A stretch of DNA of 64,000 nucleotides from Oscillospiraceae bacterium (GCA_021771715.1 JAETOO010000012.1:1-64000); one strand, 5' to 3'; counted from the first letter of the stretch, positions 42,623-52,031 are shown. Notes: a model not told the origin generated them from the letters alone. Numbers and translations: made by a program.

Positions 42623-43750
42623 TTACGGCACATACACGCGCGGCACCCGCTTCCCGATGTCGCATACGAACTCATACGGGAATCGCCCGGAGAGCTCGCC
42701 GAGCTCGTCGATCGTGATCGCCGCAGCCCCGTCCACGCCGAGCAGCGTCACCTCGTCGAGCAGCGACACATCCAGGTCCGTCACGTCGACCATGAACTGA
42801 TCCATGCAGACTCTCCCGAGAATCGGGGCGCGCTGCTGGCGGATCAGGACATATCCCTTACCGCTTAAACTTCTGGGATAGCCGTCCCCGTAGCCGACCG
42901 GGATCGTCGCGACCCGCATCCGGCGGCCGGCGACAAAGGTCCCGCCGTAGCTGACCGCCGTTCCCGGCTCTATGATCTTCAGATGCACCACATGGGATTT
43001 CAGTTCCATGACCGGGCAGAGCGGAAACGTCCTGTCAATTTCCTCCGACGGGTAGATGCCGTAGCTCGTGATGCCGGCCCGCACCAGATCCATGTTTGCA
43101 GCCGGGAGCTCGAGGATCCCGGCGCTGTTCGAGCAGTGCTGCAAAAAGCCATCCACCCCTGCCTTTTTCAGCGTCTCACAGAAGACGGAAAAGCGGGCCA
43201 GCTGCTGCAGCGCCGCGCTCTTGTCGCGCTCATCGGCGCGCGCGAAATGGGTGAACACGCCCTCAATCCGCAGATTAGCCATGCGGCTGATCCGGACGAC
43301 CTCATCGACGCTCCCGGCGCAGTCCGCAAAGCCGATCCGCGACATCCCGGTATCGACCGCGATGTGGACGGGCGCGCAGACGCCCAGGCGCTTGGCCGCC
43401 GCGCAAAACTGCGCCGCCATCTCGACCGTAAACACGGCGGGCCGTATCCCGTTTTGTGCCATGTACACGTAGTCCTCCTCGAAGGTGTAGCCGAGCACGA
43501 GGATCGGCTTGGTGATCCCTGCGTCGCGCAGCTCGCGCCCTTCGTCGACGGCGGCCACCGCAAAGCCCCAGATGTAGTCGTACGGCTCCACGAACTGTGC
43601 GAGCCGCACCGCGCCGTGTCCGTACGCGTCCGTCTTCACGACCGCGACCATCTTCACGCCTTCCCTGAGCTTCTCCTTCATCCTGCGGAAATTCTCTGCG
43701 ACAGCATCCAGGTGAATGTATGCCGTAATTCTTCCGTTTTTCCGATCCAT
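42623..43750 (-). CDS. alr: Alanine racemase
   Basis: A 375-residue PLP enzyme making D-alanine for peptidoglycan. The PLP lysine is in VAVVKTDAYGHGAVRL; the catalytic Tyr is in PGTAVSYGGTFVAG; and GYGDGYPRSLSGKG is diagnostic. AAGGATC before the ATG. It lies between nnr and mazF. The upstream gap holds a 17-bp tandem-repeat tract. Confidence 0.96.
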   Translation of the reverse strand: MDRKNGRITAYIHLDAVAENFRRMKEKLREGVKMVAVVKTDAYGHGAVRLAQFVEPYDYIWGFAVAAVDEGRELRDAGITKPILVLGYTFEEDYVYMAQNGIRPAVFTVEMAAQFCAAAKRLGVCAPVHIAVDTGMSRIGFADCAGSVDEVVRISRMANLRIEGVFTHFARADERDKSAALQQLARFSVFCETLKKAGVDGFLQHCSNSAGILELPAANMDLVRAGITSYGIYPSEEIDRTFPLCPVMELKSHVVHLKIIEPGTAVSYGGTFVAGRRMRVATIPVGYGDGYPRSLSGKGYVLIRQQRAPILGRVCMDQFMVDVTDLDVSLLDEVTLLGVDGAAAITIDELGELSGRFPYEFVCDIGKRVPRVYVP

Positions 43751-43782
43751 GCTGATCCTTCCCTTCTGGTCTGTTTCCTGAT

Positions 43783-43966
43783 ACTACTGTATTTCGGGCG
43801 GTGCTGTGTCCTATGTAGCACTGCTTCCCGGATGGTACTGTGTCCCGGGTGGTACTGTGTCCAAAGTGACACTGCGTCCCTGATGATACCGTGTCCTGGG
43901 CAGTACTTTGTCTTGGACGGTACTTATGTCCCGGATAGTACTGCGGCAGCACTGTGCTCTAGGCGG
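43783..43966. repeat. Degenerate 17-bp tandem repeats
   Basis: About nine copies of a 17-18 base unit, consensus TACTGTGTCCCGGATGG, run between the alr start and the nnr stop. Copies differ at several positions; some read TACTTTGTCTTGGACGG or CACTGCGTCCCTGATGA. The tract slightly overlaps the nnr 3' end. Confidence 0.8.
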
Positions 43967-45743
43967 TTTCATTCGTCGTACATTTTCTTCTTCCATATAA
44001 TTTATGCTGCTCTGCCCTTTGACGCTCTTCTGTCTCCCGGAGCACGCTGCCGAGATGATCCGCAATATCGCCTGCCAGCATGGCGTGGCTGCCCAGCCGC
44101 TCACACGCGCTGTCTCCCGCCAGTCCGTGCAGATACACGCCGAGCGTAGCTGCCGCGAACGGCTCTGCCTTCTGTGCGAGCAGGCCGCAGAGGGTGCCGG
44201 TGAGGACATCGCCGGAGCCGCCCGTCGCCATGCCGCTGTTGCCCGATGGATTGATATAAGTATGTACTCCGTCCGAGACGACCGTCCGCGCGTCCTTCGC
44301 GACACAGATCAGGCGGTGCTCCGCCGCGAACTGGCGGCAGCTGCCGATCAGGTCGGACAGAAGCTCCTCCTTTGCCTTCCCGGTAAGCCTTGACAGCTCG
44401 CCGATATGCGGCGTCAGAATCAGCGGATAGTCCGAGGCCGTTTCCCGGAGCAGCTCGGGCGCTTTCGCCAGCAGGTTGAGCGCGTCGGCGTCAATCACGA
44501 CCGGCTGCGCCGCATTTGCGAGCACGTACTTCAGCAGCCTTGCCGCGAAGAGGCTTGTGCCGAGGCCCGGGCCGATCCCTACGACATCCGCCCACGCAAG
44601 CGCGCCCGAAAGGCGCTCCATCGCGTCCGCCTCCTGCTGCCACGCGGTGACCATCGCCTCCGGCAGAGACTGCTGCAGGATCGCGCGGTTGCACTCCGGC
44701 GTGAAGACCCGCACCAGACCGCTGCCACAGCGGTACGCCGCGCGGGCACAGAGGCAGGCCGCCCCGCTCATGCCGGGAGAACCGGCGATCAGCAGCACCT
44801 TCCCGTAGCTGCCCTTGTTGGAGTACGGCGGGCGCACCGGGATGCGAAGAAGGTCTTCTTTTCCGTAGGTAACTGCAAACGATTCCTGCTCCGACTCCAC
44901 ATCGTCAGTAACTGTGTGCTGTTGCTTTATGTTGTCCGTAAACGGACGCTTCAAATCTATGCCCTCGGTGAACGTATGATGCTGTACCTCTGTCTCTATG
45001 CAATCAGACATCTCATCCTGCAGCACTTTTGCACCCGTGCAGCTGGGGAATGCATGAGGCAGCTCTGCCTCTCTTCTATCGTTCGCGCTGTCTGCGCCTG
45101 ACGCGATGCAGAACCCTGGCCGCTGCACGACGATTCCGACATCCCGGCGCACCAGCACGCCGCAATACTCCGCTCCCGGATACAGGAGCTGGCCGATTTT
45201 TTTTGCGGCAAAGGTGACCGTCAGATCTGCGCGGACGGCCACTCCGAGGATCTGCCCGGTGTCGGCGCTGACGCCGGAGGGAATGTCGACGGCGACGCAG
45301 CCGGCGCTGCTTTGGTTGATCTGGCGGATGACCTCGGCGTAATGCCCCTCGACCGGGCGCGAAATCCCTATGCCGAACACGGCATCTACTATAGTAGTAT
45401 ATTCGGATGCATCGAAATTACTTCCGATTTTTATTCCGCAATTCTCGCAGATTTGGCGCTGCATCCGACATTCCGGCGTCATGGATGCGTCCCTCCCGAC
45501 AAAAGCCGCGCAGACCGGCACCCCGCGCTCCCACAAAAGCCGCGCAACGGCAAACCCGTCGCCCCCGTTGTTGCCCGAGCCGCACACCACGAGCACCGAT
45601 CGCAGGTCAAAATTGCCGCTGAGCATTTCCTCGACGACGGCCAGGGAGGCGCGCTCCATCAGGACCATTGCCGGGACGCCCAGCCGTTCGATCGTGTCTC
45701 GGTCACAGCGCTTCATCTGCGCCGCAGTCAGCAAATATTCCAT
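43959..45743 (-). CDS. nnr: Bifunctional NAD(P)H-hydrate epimerase / dehydratase
   Basis: A 594-residue repair enzyme for hydrated NAD(P)H. Residues about 1-215 are the YjeF_N epimerase domain (MVLMERASLAVVEEM, VVCGSGNNGGDGFAVARLL, VDIPSGVSADTGQILG). Residues about 290-575 are the ADP-dependent dehydratase of the ribokinase-like fold (NKGSYGKVLLIAGSPGMSGA, GPGLGTS, SGMATGGSGDVLTGTLCGLL). A poorly conserved linker of about 70 residues rich in Asp and Thr joins them, longer than usual. GGAGG 7 bases before the ATG. Confidence 0.94.
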   Translation of the reverse strand: MEYLLTAAQMKRCDRDTIERLGVPAMVLMERASLAVVEEMLSGNFDLRSVLVVCGSGNNGGDGFAVARLLWERGVPVCAAFVGRDASMTPECRMQRQICENCGIKIGSNFDASEYTTIVDAVFGIGISRPVEGHYAEVIRQINQSSAGCVAVDIPSGVSADTGQILGVAVRADLTVTFAAKKIGQLLYPGAEYCGVLVRRDVGIVVQRPGFCIASGADSANDRREAELPHAFPSCTGAKVLQDEMSDCIETEVQHHTFTEGIDLKRPFTDNIKQQHTVTDDVESEQESFAVTYGKEDLLRIPVRPPYSNKGSYGKVLLIAGSPGMSGAACLCARAAYRCGSGLVRVFTPECNRAILQQSLPEAMVTAWQQEADAMERLSGALAWADVVGIGPGLGTSLFAARLLKYVLANAAQPVVIDADALNLLAKAPELLRETASDYPLILTPHIGELSRLTGKAKEELLSDLIGSCRQFAAEHRLICVAKDARTVVSDGVHTYINPSGNSGMATGGSGDVLTGTLCGLLAQKAEPFAAATLGVYLHGLAGDSACERLGSHAMLAGDIADHLGSVLRETEERQRAEQHKLYGRRKCTTNETA

Positions 45744-45869
45744 ACCATTCCCTCCTCTGCCGCTATAACAGGATCACGTGCCGCAAATCACCGGATCCGA
45801 TCACTTGCCCGCTCGCTCGATTGCACAGATCTAAAATATCCGGCCGGAAAACGGAAAAGGCAGACGCAC

Positions 45870-46526
45870 TCAGCGCTGCCCCGTTTTTTCCTTCTCGAGC
45901 TCCATATGATTGAGATTGTATGACAACTGCATCAGGCTCTCCGAGAGATGCACGCTCTCGACGACGACGCCCGACGGCACATGCAGATCCGTATGTGCGA
46001 AGTTCCAGATGGCCTTCACGCCGTTCTCCACAAGGATCGGTGTGACCTCCTCCGCTCCGCTCGCCGGGAGCGTCAGCGCGGCGATCTGTATCTGGTTCTC
46101 CCGGATAAACTGCGGGAGCTCCTCTATCATCCGAATCTCGATTCCGCGCACGGCCATCCCCCTAAGCCGCGGGTTCACATCAAAAAGCCCCTTGATCCAG
46201 AAGCCTCGCTTCTCGAACTTGACATAGTTTGCGAGCGCCTGCCCCAAATTTCCTGCCCCGACGATGATCATGTTGTAGGCATGGTCAAGCCCCAGTATCT
46301 TTCCGATCTCCGTGTAGAGATATTTCACATTGTACCCGTAGCCCTGCTGGCCGAAGCCGCCGAAATTGTTCAGGTCCTGCCGGATCTGAGAGGCTGTCAC
46401 ATTCATCATCTCGCTGAGCTCATTCGATGAAATGCGCTCGACCCTGGCATCCAGTAAATTGCCCAGATAACGATAATAACGCGGCAGCCGCTTGACTACC
46501 GCTTTTGAAATTTCACGCTCTTCCAA
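45870..46526 (-). CDS. rex: Redox-sensing repressor Rex
   Basis: A 218-residue NADH/NAD-sensing repressor of fermentation and respiration genes. The start is TTG 46526 with AGAGG 9 bases upstream. The N-terminal winged helix (VVKRLPRYYRYL, NELSEMMNVTASQIRQDLNN, FGGFGQQGYGY) precedes a Rossmann domain (MIIVGAGNLGQALANYV, FDVNPRLRG). The C-terminal swap helix is QLSYNLNHMEL. It diverges from the ABC-F gene and is driven by a consensus promoter. Confidence 0.96.
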   Translation of the reverse strand: MEEREISKAVVKRLPRYYRYLGNLLDARVERISSNELSEMMNVTASQIRQDLNNFGGFGQQGYGYNVKYLYTEIGKILGLDHAYNMIIVGAGNLGQALANYVKFEKRGFWIKGLFDVNPRLRGMAVRGIEIRMIEELPQFIRENQIQIAALTLPASGAEEVTPILVENGVKAIWNFAHTDLHVPSGVVVESVHLSESLMQLSYNLNHMELEKEKTGQR

Positions 46527-46591
46527 TGTACTGACCTCTTCCCCTGTTCGTTCGTATTTTATGCCTTACGCATGGCATAATAGCTGGAATA

Positions 46592-46620
46592 ATTATACTC
46601 GAACGTATATTTAATGTCAA
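46592..46620 (-). promoter_or_regulatory. rex promoter
   Basis: TTGACA (46620-46615) and TATAAT (46597-46592) on the minus strand with a 17-base spacer. A palindrome TTATGCC/GGCATAA (46559-46565, 46574-46580) lies just downstream in the leader. Confidence 0.85.
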
Positions 46621-46672
46621 CAATCGTGAAAACGGTTTTGCGCTGCTGCTCTTAAAAAAATACATTTCAATA

Positions 46673-46700
46673 TTGAGTTTTTTTCTGTTTCCGCTATAAT
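46673..46700 (+). promoter_or_regulatory. ABC-F promoter
   Basis: TTGAGT (46673-46678) and TATAAT (46695-46700) with a 16-base spacer, giving a leader of about 115 bases. Confidence 0.7.
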
Positions 46701-46746
46701 ATGTGGAGCGGCGCTTCCGGAAAAGCGAAATCCGCCGGGGATCGCG

Positions 46747-46824
46747 GGCATACAGGAGAAGCGTTTGGGGACCGGTTGGGCGTGTATGCCGCCTGTGGAA
46801 CAGAGGAAAAAGGAGAAATCATGA
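46747..46824 (+). promoter_or_regulatory. Structured leader with possible 12-residue leader ORF
   Basis: GGCATACA (46747-46754) pairs with TGTATGCC (46783-46790). The right arm contains the ATG of a 12-codon ORF (MPPVEQRKKEKS, 46786-46824) whose TGA overlaps the ABC-F start. Leader peptides regulate some ABC-F genes; here this is a suggestion only. Confidence 0.35.
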
Positions 46825-48740
46825 TACTGTCATGTCAGAATATCACAAAATCGTTCGGGACGGATGTCATCGTCAGTCAGGCATCCTTCCACATTGAGGA
46901 CCATGAGAAGGCCGCGATTGTCGGGATCAACGGCGCGGGCAAGACGACGCTGCTGCGCATGATTGTCGGCGAGCTCGAGCCGGACGCGGGCGTCGTCGCG
47001 CTGGCGAAGGGAAAGACGTTCGGCTACCTGGAGCAGCACCAGGATGTGCACAGCGAGCAGACGATCTACGAGGAGCTGCTCAGTGTCAAGGAGGAGGTCC
47101 TGCGCATGGAGCGCCGGATGCGCGAGATCGAGCTGGAGATGAAGCATTGCTCGGGCGACGCGCTGCAGTCGCTCATGGAGCAGTACAACCGCATCTCAAC
47201 CGAGTACGAGCAGCAAAACGGCTATGCGCTGCAGAGCGAGCTGACCGGAGTGCTAAAGGGTCTGGGATTCACGGAGGAGGAGTTCGGCAAGCGAATCTGC
47301 ACCCTCTCAGGCGGGCAGAAGACGCGCGTCGCGCTGGGACGCCTGCTGCTCTCCTCTCCGGATCTTCTGCTGCTCGACGAGCCGATCAACCACCTGGATC
47401 TGAACTCCATCGCGTGGCTGGAGAACTATCTGATGAACTACAAGGGCGCGGTGCTGATCGTCGCGCATGACCGCTACTTTTTGAACCGGGTCGTCACAAA
47501 GGTCATCGAGCTGGACAACGGAAAAGTCATGAGCTTTGACGGCAACTACTCCGCCTACGCCGAGAAAAAGGCGCAGCTGCGCGAGATCGCCTGGAAGGCG
47601 TACGTCAACCAGCAGCAGGAAATCCGGCACCAGGAGGCCGTGATCGCCAAGCTGCGCTCCTTTAACAGAGAGAAGTCGATCCGCCGCGCCGAGAGCCGCG
47701 AGAAGATGCTGGACAAGCTGGAGGTCGTCGAGAAGCCGACGGAGGTCCGCTCGGATATGCACCTCAAGCTCGTGCCGCAGGTCACAAGCGGAAATGATGT
47801 GCTGACGGTCGAGCATCTGGCCAAATCGTTTCCGGGCAATCCGCTCTTCTCTGACCTGAATTTTCAGCTGCACCGCGGGGAGAAGGTCGCGATCATCGGC
47901 GACAACGGCACCGGGAAGACGACGATCCTCAAGATCATCAACGAGCTTGAACGGGCGGACCGGGGCTCGGTTGCGCTGGGCAGCAAGGTGCACATCGGGT
48001 ATTACGACCAGGAGCACCAGCAGCTCCACATGGAAAAGACGCTGATGGAGGAGATCTCCGACGTCTACCCGGACATGACCGGCACCGAGATCCGCAATGT
48101 CCTCGCGGCGTTTCTCTTCACCGGGGACGACGTGTACAAGCGCATCAGCGATCTGAGCGGCGGCGAGCGCGGGCGCCTCTCTCTCGCCCGGCTGATGCTC
48201 TCGAAGTCGAATTTTCTGATTCTCGACGAGCCGACGAACCATCTGGACATCACCTCCAAGGAAATCCTGGAGGAGGCGATCCGCGGCTACACGGGGACGG
48301 TGCTCTACGTCTCGCACGACCGCTATTTTATCAACCAGACCGCGACGAGGATTCTCGAGCTGAAAAATCAGGCACTCGTCAACTATCTGGGCAACTACGA
48401 CTACTATCTCGAAAAGTCGGAGGAGCTCACCCGGATCTACGCGCCGGAGGCGGCGGCCGCCAGGAAGGAATCGTCCTCGGGATCGTCCCGCGACGACTGG
48501 GAGCGGAAGAAGGAGGCGCAGGCGCGGGAGCGGAAGCGGAAAAATGAGATTGCGAAGGTCGAGAAGCGGATCACGGAGCTCGAGGAGCGGAGTGCGGAAA
48601 TTGACGGGCTGCTGACGCAGGAGGACGTGTTCACGGATGTCGCGAAGTGCACGGAGCTGAGCACGGAGAAGGCCGAGGTGATGGAGGAAATCGACAGGCT
48701 GTATGAGAAGTGGGAGGAGTTGTCGGAGGAGGAAGTATAA
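46821..48740 (+). CDS. ABC-F family ATPase
   Basis: A 639-residue protein with two ABC domains and no membrane segments, typical of ribosome-associated ABC-F factors. First ABC: GINGAGKTTLLRMI, signature LSGGQKTRVALGRLL, LLLLDEPINHLD. Second ABC: GDNGTGKTTILKII, LSGGERGRLSLARLM, LILDEPTNHLD. An inter-domain linker (about 245-310) and a C-terminal coiled coil (ERKRKNEIAKVEKRITELEE) are present. The start is ATG 46821 with AAGGAG 5 bases upstream. Members rescue stalled ribosomes or protect from antibiotics; the subtype is not certain. Confidence 0.93.
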   Translation: MILSCQNITKSFGTDVIVSQASFHIEDHEKAAIVGINGAGKTTLLRMIVGELEPDAGVVALAKGKTFGYLEQHQDVHSEQTIYEELLSVKEEVLRMERRMREIELEMKHCSGDALQSLMEQYNRISTEYEQQNGYALQSELTGVLKGLGFTEEEFGKRICTLSGGQKTRVALGRLLLSSPDLLLLDEPINHLDLNSIAWLENYLMNYKGAVLIVAHDRYFLNRVVTKVIELDNGKVMSFDGNYSAYAEKKAQLREIAWKAYVNQQQEIRHQEAVIAKLRSFNREKSIRRAESREKMLDKLEVVEKPTEVRSDMHLKLVPQVTSGNDVLTVEHLAKSFPGNPLFSDLNFQLHRGEKVAIIGDNGTGKTTILKIINELERADRGSVALGSKVHIGYYDQEHQQLHMEKTLMEEISDVYPDMTGTEIRNVLAAFLFTGDDVYKRISDLSGGERGRLSLARLMLSKSNFLILDEPTNHLDITSKEILEEAIRGYTGTVLYVSHDRYFINQTATRILELKNQALVNYLGNYDYYLEKSEELTRIYAPEAAAARKESSSGSSRDDWERKKEAQARERKRKNEIAKVEKRITELEERSAEIDGLLTQEDVFTDVAKCTELSTEKAEVMEEIDRLYEKWEELSEEEV

Positions 48741-48844
48741 TTGATAATTTATAGAGCACTCATTGTTGTGTAATACATTAGCTTGCTTTTCGCATACAAT
48801 AGTGATGTGATAAATACACGACGAATACGAAAGGAGATGTTTCT

Positions 48845-49113
48845 ATGGCATTGGCAACTTTAATGCAAGAGTAGACGAAAAAGACAAGGTCAGCTTTGAT
48901 ACGTTCTGCTCCAATGTCGGTCTAAATACTTCTACTGCGATCAATCTCTTTGTGAAAGCAGTTTTACGCGAAAACCGTATCCCATTTGAAATCACACAGG
49001 CTCCTGATCCATTTTTCTCCGAGGCTAATATGGCTTATGTCAAGAAATCTGTACAGGAATTGAAAGCAGGGAAGGGCACCGCACATGAATTGATCGAGGT
49101 GGCGGATGAGTGA
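48845..49113 (+). pseudogene. RelB/DinJ-type antitoxin, frameshifted
   Basis: After the ATG at 48845 (AAAGGAG 7 bases upstream) the frame hits a stop after nine codons. One missing base near 48857 would join it to the long frame NFNARVDEKDKVSFDTFCSN, INLFVKAVLRENRIPFEI, FFSEANMAYVKKSVQELKAG. That is a RelB/DinJ antitoxin sequence. Its stop overlaps the toxin start (ATGAGTGA), the usual arrangement. Real decay or a sequencing error are both possible. Confidence 0.8.
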
Positions 49114-49374
49114 TAAAATATGGTCTGACGATGCCTGGGAGGATTACCTCTACTGGCAGACGCAAGATAAAAAACATGAAAGCGCATCAATCGGCTCATT
49201 AAGGATATTGAGCGCAATGGTTGTCTGGAGGGTATCGGGAAACCCGAACCCCTCACAGGCGACCTGCAGGGTGAATACAGTCGCCGTATCAATGAAAAAG
49301 ACCGGCTCGTATACCATATGGAAGATGGACGGATTTATATTGCGCACTGCAGAGGTCACTATGGCGATAAATAA
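49106..49374 (+). pseudogene. YoeB/Txe-type toxin, frameshifted
   Basis: The ATG at 49106 opens MSDKIWSDDAWEDYLYWQTQ, a YoeB start. After DKK, at the A-run near 49170, the frame shifts by one base. The remainder continues in another frame as KRINRLIKDIERNGCLEGIG, KPEPLTGDLQGEYSRRINE, KDRLVYHMEDGRIYIAHCRG and HYGDK. The conserved C-terminal residues of the RNase are intact in that frame. Both genes of the pair being broken suggests decay. Confidence 0.82.
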
Positions 49375-49384
49375 TTCCATACAG

Positions 49385-49407
49385 TCCCCGCCTGAAACAG
49401 GCGGGGA
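49385..49407. terminator. Bidirectional terminator
   Basis: A 10-bp perfect stem, TCCCCGCCTG (49385-49394) and CAGGCGGGGA (49398-49407), with a three-base loop, followed by TTTT on the plus strand. It separates convergent genes. Confidence 0.85.
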
Positions 49408-49420
49408 TTTTCAATTCTGT

Positions 49421-52006
49421 TTATTGAGTGGAGATATCCTGCTGGATGCCGCAGATGGCGTGATTGCGGATGCCGTCGACCCAGAGATTTACGTGCTCGA
49501 CTTCGTAGACTTGCACGATGCGCGCGAGGTCATCGTGCCCGGGGCAGATCTGGGCGAAGAGGTTCTCATGTGCTTCGAAGAAATCGCGGTCGTAGCAGCG
49601 GGTTCTGCGGTCGCCGAAGATGGCGCCGTAGAAGATTTCGGCCTCGACGAGATCCTGGAACATGTGGCTGCCGTAGCTGAGCTCGGGCATGTAGCCGGCG
49701 CGTGTGTCTGTGACCTCGCAGATCGCGCCAAAGCCGGAGATGTCGACAAAACGCACCGGGACGCCGAGCTCCGGTGACGAGGTGCCGATCCGGCCTGGGA
49801 CGGTCAGGAGCAGATTTTTTCCGCTGCCCTTGTAGTACTCGTTGATCTGACCGATCAGGTCCGCGATCAATGGCTTTCGCGCGTGCTCAAACTCATAGTA
49901 TTCTTTCGGTTCCACCTGCACCACGACATCAATCTGCCGCACGGCAGACTGTCCCATCGAGGAGTCCGTGATGTCGAAAAAGGTCTGCGCTGCAGGGAGC
50001 GAGGGCATCTCGGTCACACCGCCCTCCCGCCCGACGTAGAGCGGGCGGCACTGCAGCAGATTGATCACAAAATCGCCGTTTCCGCCGAGATTGACCGTGT
50101 ACTCGATGTCGACCGGGTTGTCATACGCTTTCTGCAGCTCGTAGAGGATCGTCTTCATCATCGAGGTGAACGCGCGGTTTGCGAGCAGCCGCTGGCAGCT
50201 CACGAAATAGACGTCGCGCCACGTCCCCGTCTCCCGCAGACGGCTCTCCGCGTCGTAATCGTGCTCGAGCACCGTATTTTTGTACCACTGCGGCAGATGC
50301 GGGAGAAGCTCGCGCAGTGAAACCTCCTCAAACCGGTTCTCGGCCATATGGATCACGTCGATCCGGTGCTGGGAAAACCGGTGCTTCTCCGCGATCTTCA
50401 CGAGCATCGTCACCTCCGGGCGGTCGAGATTGACGAGGCGCGGGTAATCATTTTCCGTCCGGTCGACGGCCTTCGTGCCCAGCCCCATGACGATCCGCAG
50501 CATCCCCGCGGAGGGATCCATGTCCGGCATCCACTTATAGGCGCTGTAGCTGTAGCCCACCCCGGCCACGCAGGGCAGAAAATACGGCCCATAGTGGGAA
50601 CCGGACACGCGCTGAACGAGCACCGCCATCTGCTCATCGCGGTCTGCCAGCCCGCGCTGCTTCCGGTACTCAAGCGCCGAGGGATCCATCGTGCTCGCAT
50701 ACACCGTCCTGACAGCCTGCTCGAACTGCTTGAGGCGTTCGTTTAACTCTCCCCGGTTCGGACAGAATACCGACTCGTATTTTCCGGCGAAGGCATTGCC
50801 AAATCCGTCCTCGAGCAGACTCGAGGAGCGCACGATGATCGGGTTCTGGCCGTAGTACTCGAGCATGCTGCGGAATTTCTCGCGGATGTTGTTCGGAAAG
50901 CTGCCGCCGAGCAGACTCTCTTTCAGCTCCTGCGCCGCACTCAGGTAGCCCTCCTCGGTCTTCTGCCGGATCCTCGTATTCCAGCAGCCGTTTGAGACGA
51001 TGTACGTGTAGAAAATGTCCGAGCCGATGTAGAAGGAGTCGTGCTGCTCCTGGTGGGGCGCGTATTCCGGGTGTGTCTTCTCGATCATCTTGCGCGCCAG
51101 CAGCATGCCGCACGCTTTTCCGCCGATCGCGCCGCTGCCGATCATCCGGTCGCGCAGCCTGAAATAATCGCCCGGCTCAAAATACCGCCGGATCAGCGCG
51201 TGCATCTTTGCATCCCGCGTCATCGTGCTCTCGATGATCATCTCCTCCGTCTCCTGCGTGAAGCGGCCGTTCTGGTAGTCGGCCTTCGCGCGGGAGAAAA
51301 AGCGGTCGTGGCTGTCAAACGACTGGTCCTGTGTGTCGGAGGCGGCCTCCTGCATGATGCGGTAATAGCGGCTCGTCTCCAGCCCGTCCGTCAGAGGGCG
51401 GAAGATCCCGCTTTCTGCGTCATAGCTGTGCGGCAGGAACATAGTCGATGAATACCGGTTCCAGACCTTCAGGGGATGCAGGTAGAGCCGTCCGCCGTCC
51501 GAGCAGACGTCGAGCAGAAGCTGCGTCGTATCCCGGATCCGAGCGATCGCCTCGAAGGAGTGCTGCCCGCGCAGCAGCGGGAAGAACGCCACTGTGTCGA
51601 GCACAAACAGATACGGGCAGGTCACGCAGAAAAAGTTGCCCATCATCAGATCGGTATACCACGCGGACTGCAGCCAGGAGAGGCTGTCGAACACGTAAAA
51701 CGCGTCGCGCCCCTGCTCGGTGATCATGTTGTGGATCGCGACCGTGAAGGTCTCAAAGCCCTCGTCCGGGTCAAAGCAGAGCGTCTTCACCCCTTCCATC
51801 GGAGGCAGAATCTGCGGATGCTGTGCGAACCGCACGTAGATCAGGTTGCGGCGGTCGGCGATCGCCTGCCGCACGTACGGCAGGACGAAAAAGCGGTACT
51901 CCTCCAGGCTGCCCACCTGCCACACCACGTTGTCCCCGAGCCGGATGTGATCCAGTACCTGATCCATCGACGGAAATCCACTCTCAATTTTCTCAAATGC
52001 TGCCAT
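49421..52006 (-). CDS. PEP/pyruvate-binding-domain protein with RecA-like N-terminus
   Basis: An 861-residue protein. Residues about 1-230 resemble a RecA/KaiC-like fold (MDQVLDHIRLGDNVVWQVGS, DAFYVFDSLSWLQSAWYTDL) but lack a Walker A glycine-lysine loop. From about residue 290 the PPDK N-terminal ATP-grasp domain is clear: GSGAIGGKACGMLLARKMIE, PIIVRSSSLLEDGFGNAFAG, QMAVLVQRVSGSHYGPYF. The C-terminal phosphohistidine and PEP/pyruvate-binding domains of full PPDK or PEP synthase are not seen. Its reaction is therefore unknown. GGAGG before the ATG. It is convergent with the decayed toxin pair. Confidence 0.75.
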   Translation of the reverse strand: MAAFEKIESGFPSMDQVLDHIRLGDNVVWQVGSLEEYRFFVLPYVRQAIADRRNLIYVRFAQHPQILPPMEGVKTLCFDPDEGFETFTVAIHNMITEQGRDAFYVFDSLSWLQSAWYTDLMMGNFFCVTCPYLFVLDTVAFFPLLRGQHSFEAIARIRDTTQLLLDVCSDGGRLYLHPLKVWNRYSSTMFLPHSYDAESGIFRPLTDGLETSRYYRIMQEAASDTQDQSFDSHDRFFSRAKADYQNGRFTQETEEMIIESTMTRDAKMHALIRRYFEPGDYFRLRDRMIGSGAIGGKACGMLLARKMIEKTHPEYAPHQEQHDSFYIGSDIFYTYIVSNGCWNTRIRQKTEEGYLSAAQELKESLLGGSFPNNIREKFRSMLEYYGQNPIIVRSSSLLEDGFGNAFAGKYESVFCPNRGELNERLKQFEQAVRTVYASTMDPSALEYRKQRGLADRDEQMAVLVQRVSGSHYGPYFLPCVAGVGYSYSAYKWMPDMDPSAGMLRIVMGLGTKAVDRTENDYPRLVNLDRPEVTMLVKIAEKHRFSQHRIDVIHMAENRFEEVSLRELLPHLPQWYKNTVLEHDYDAESRLRETGTWRDVYFVSCQRLLANRAFTSMMKTILYELQKAYDNPVDIEYTVNLGGNGDFVINLLQCRPLYVGREGGVTEMPSLPAAQTFFDITDSSMGQSAVRQIDVVVQVEPKEYYEFEHARKPLIADLIGQINEYYKGSGKNLLLTVPGRIGTSSPELGVPVRFVDISGFGAICEVTDTRAGYMPELSYGSHMFQDLVEAEIFYGAIFGDRRTRCYDRDFFEAHENLFAQICPGHDDLARIVQVYEVEHVNLWVDGIRNHAICGIQQDISTQ

Positions 52007-52031
52007 AGCTCCTCCTTCCCTTTAACAAAGA

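Noticed and set aside
43783..43966. CRISPR-like array
   Set aside because: Units are contiguous and diverged without unique spacers.
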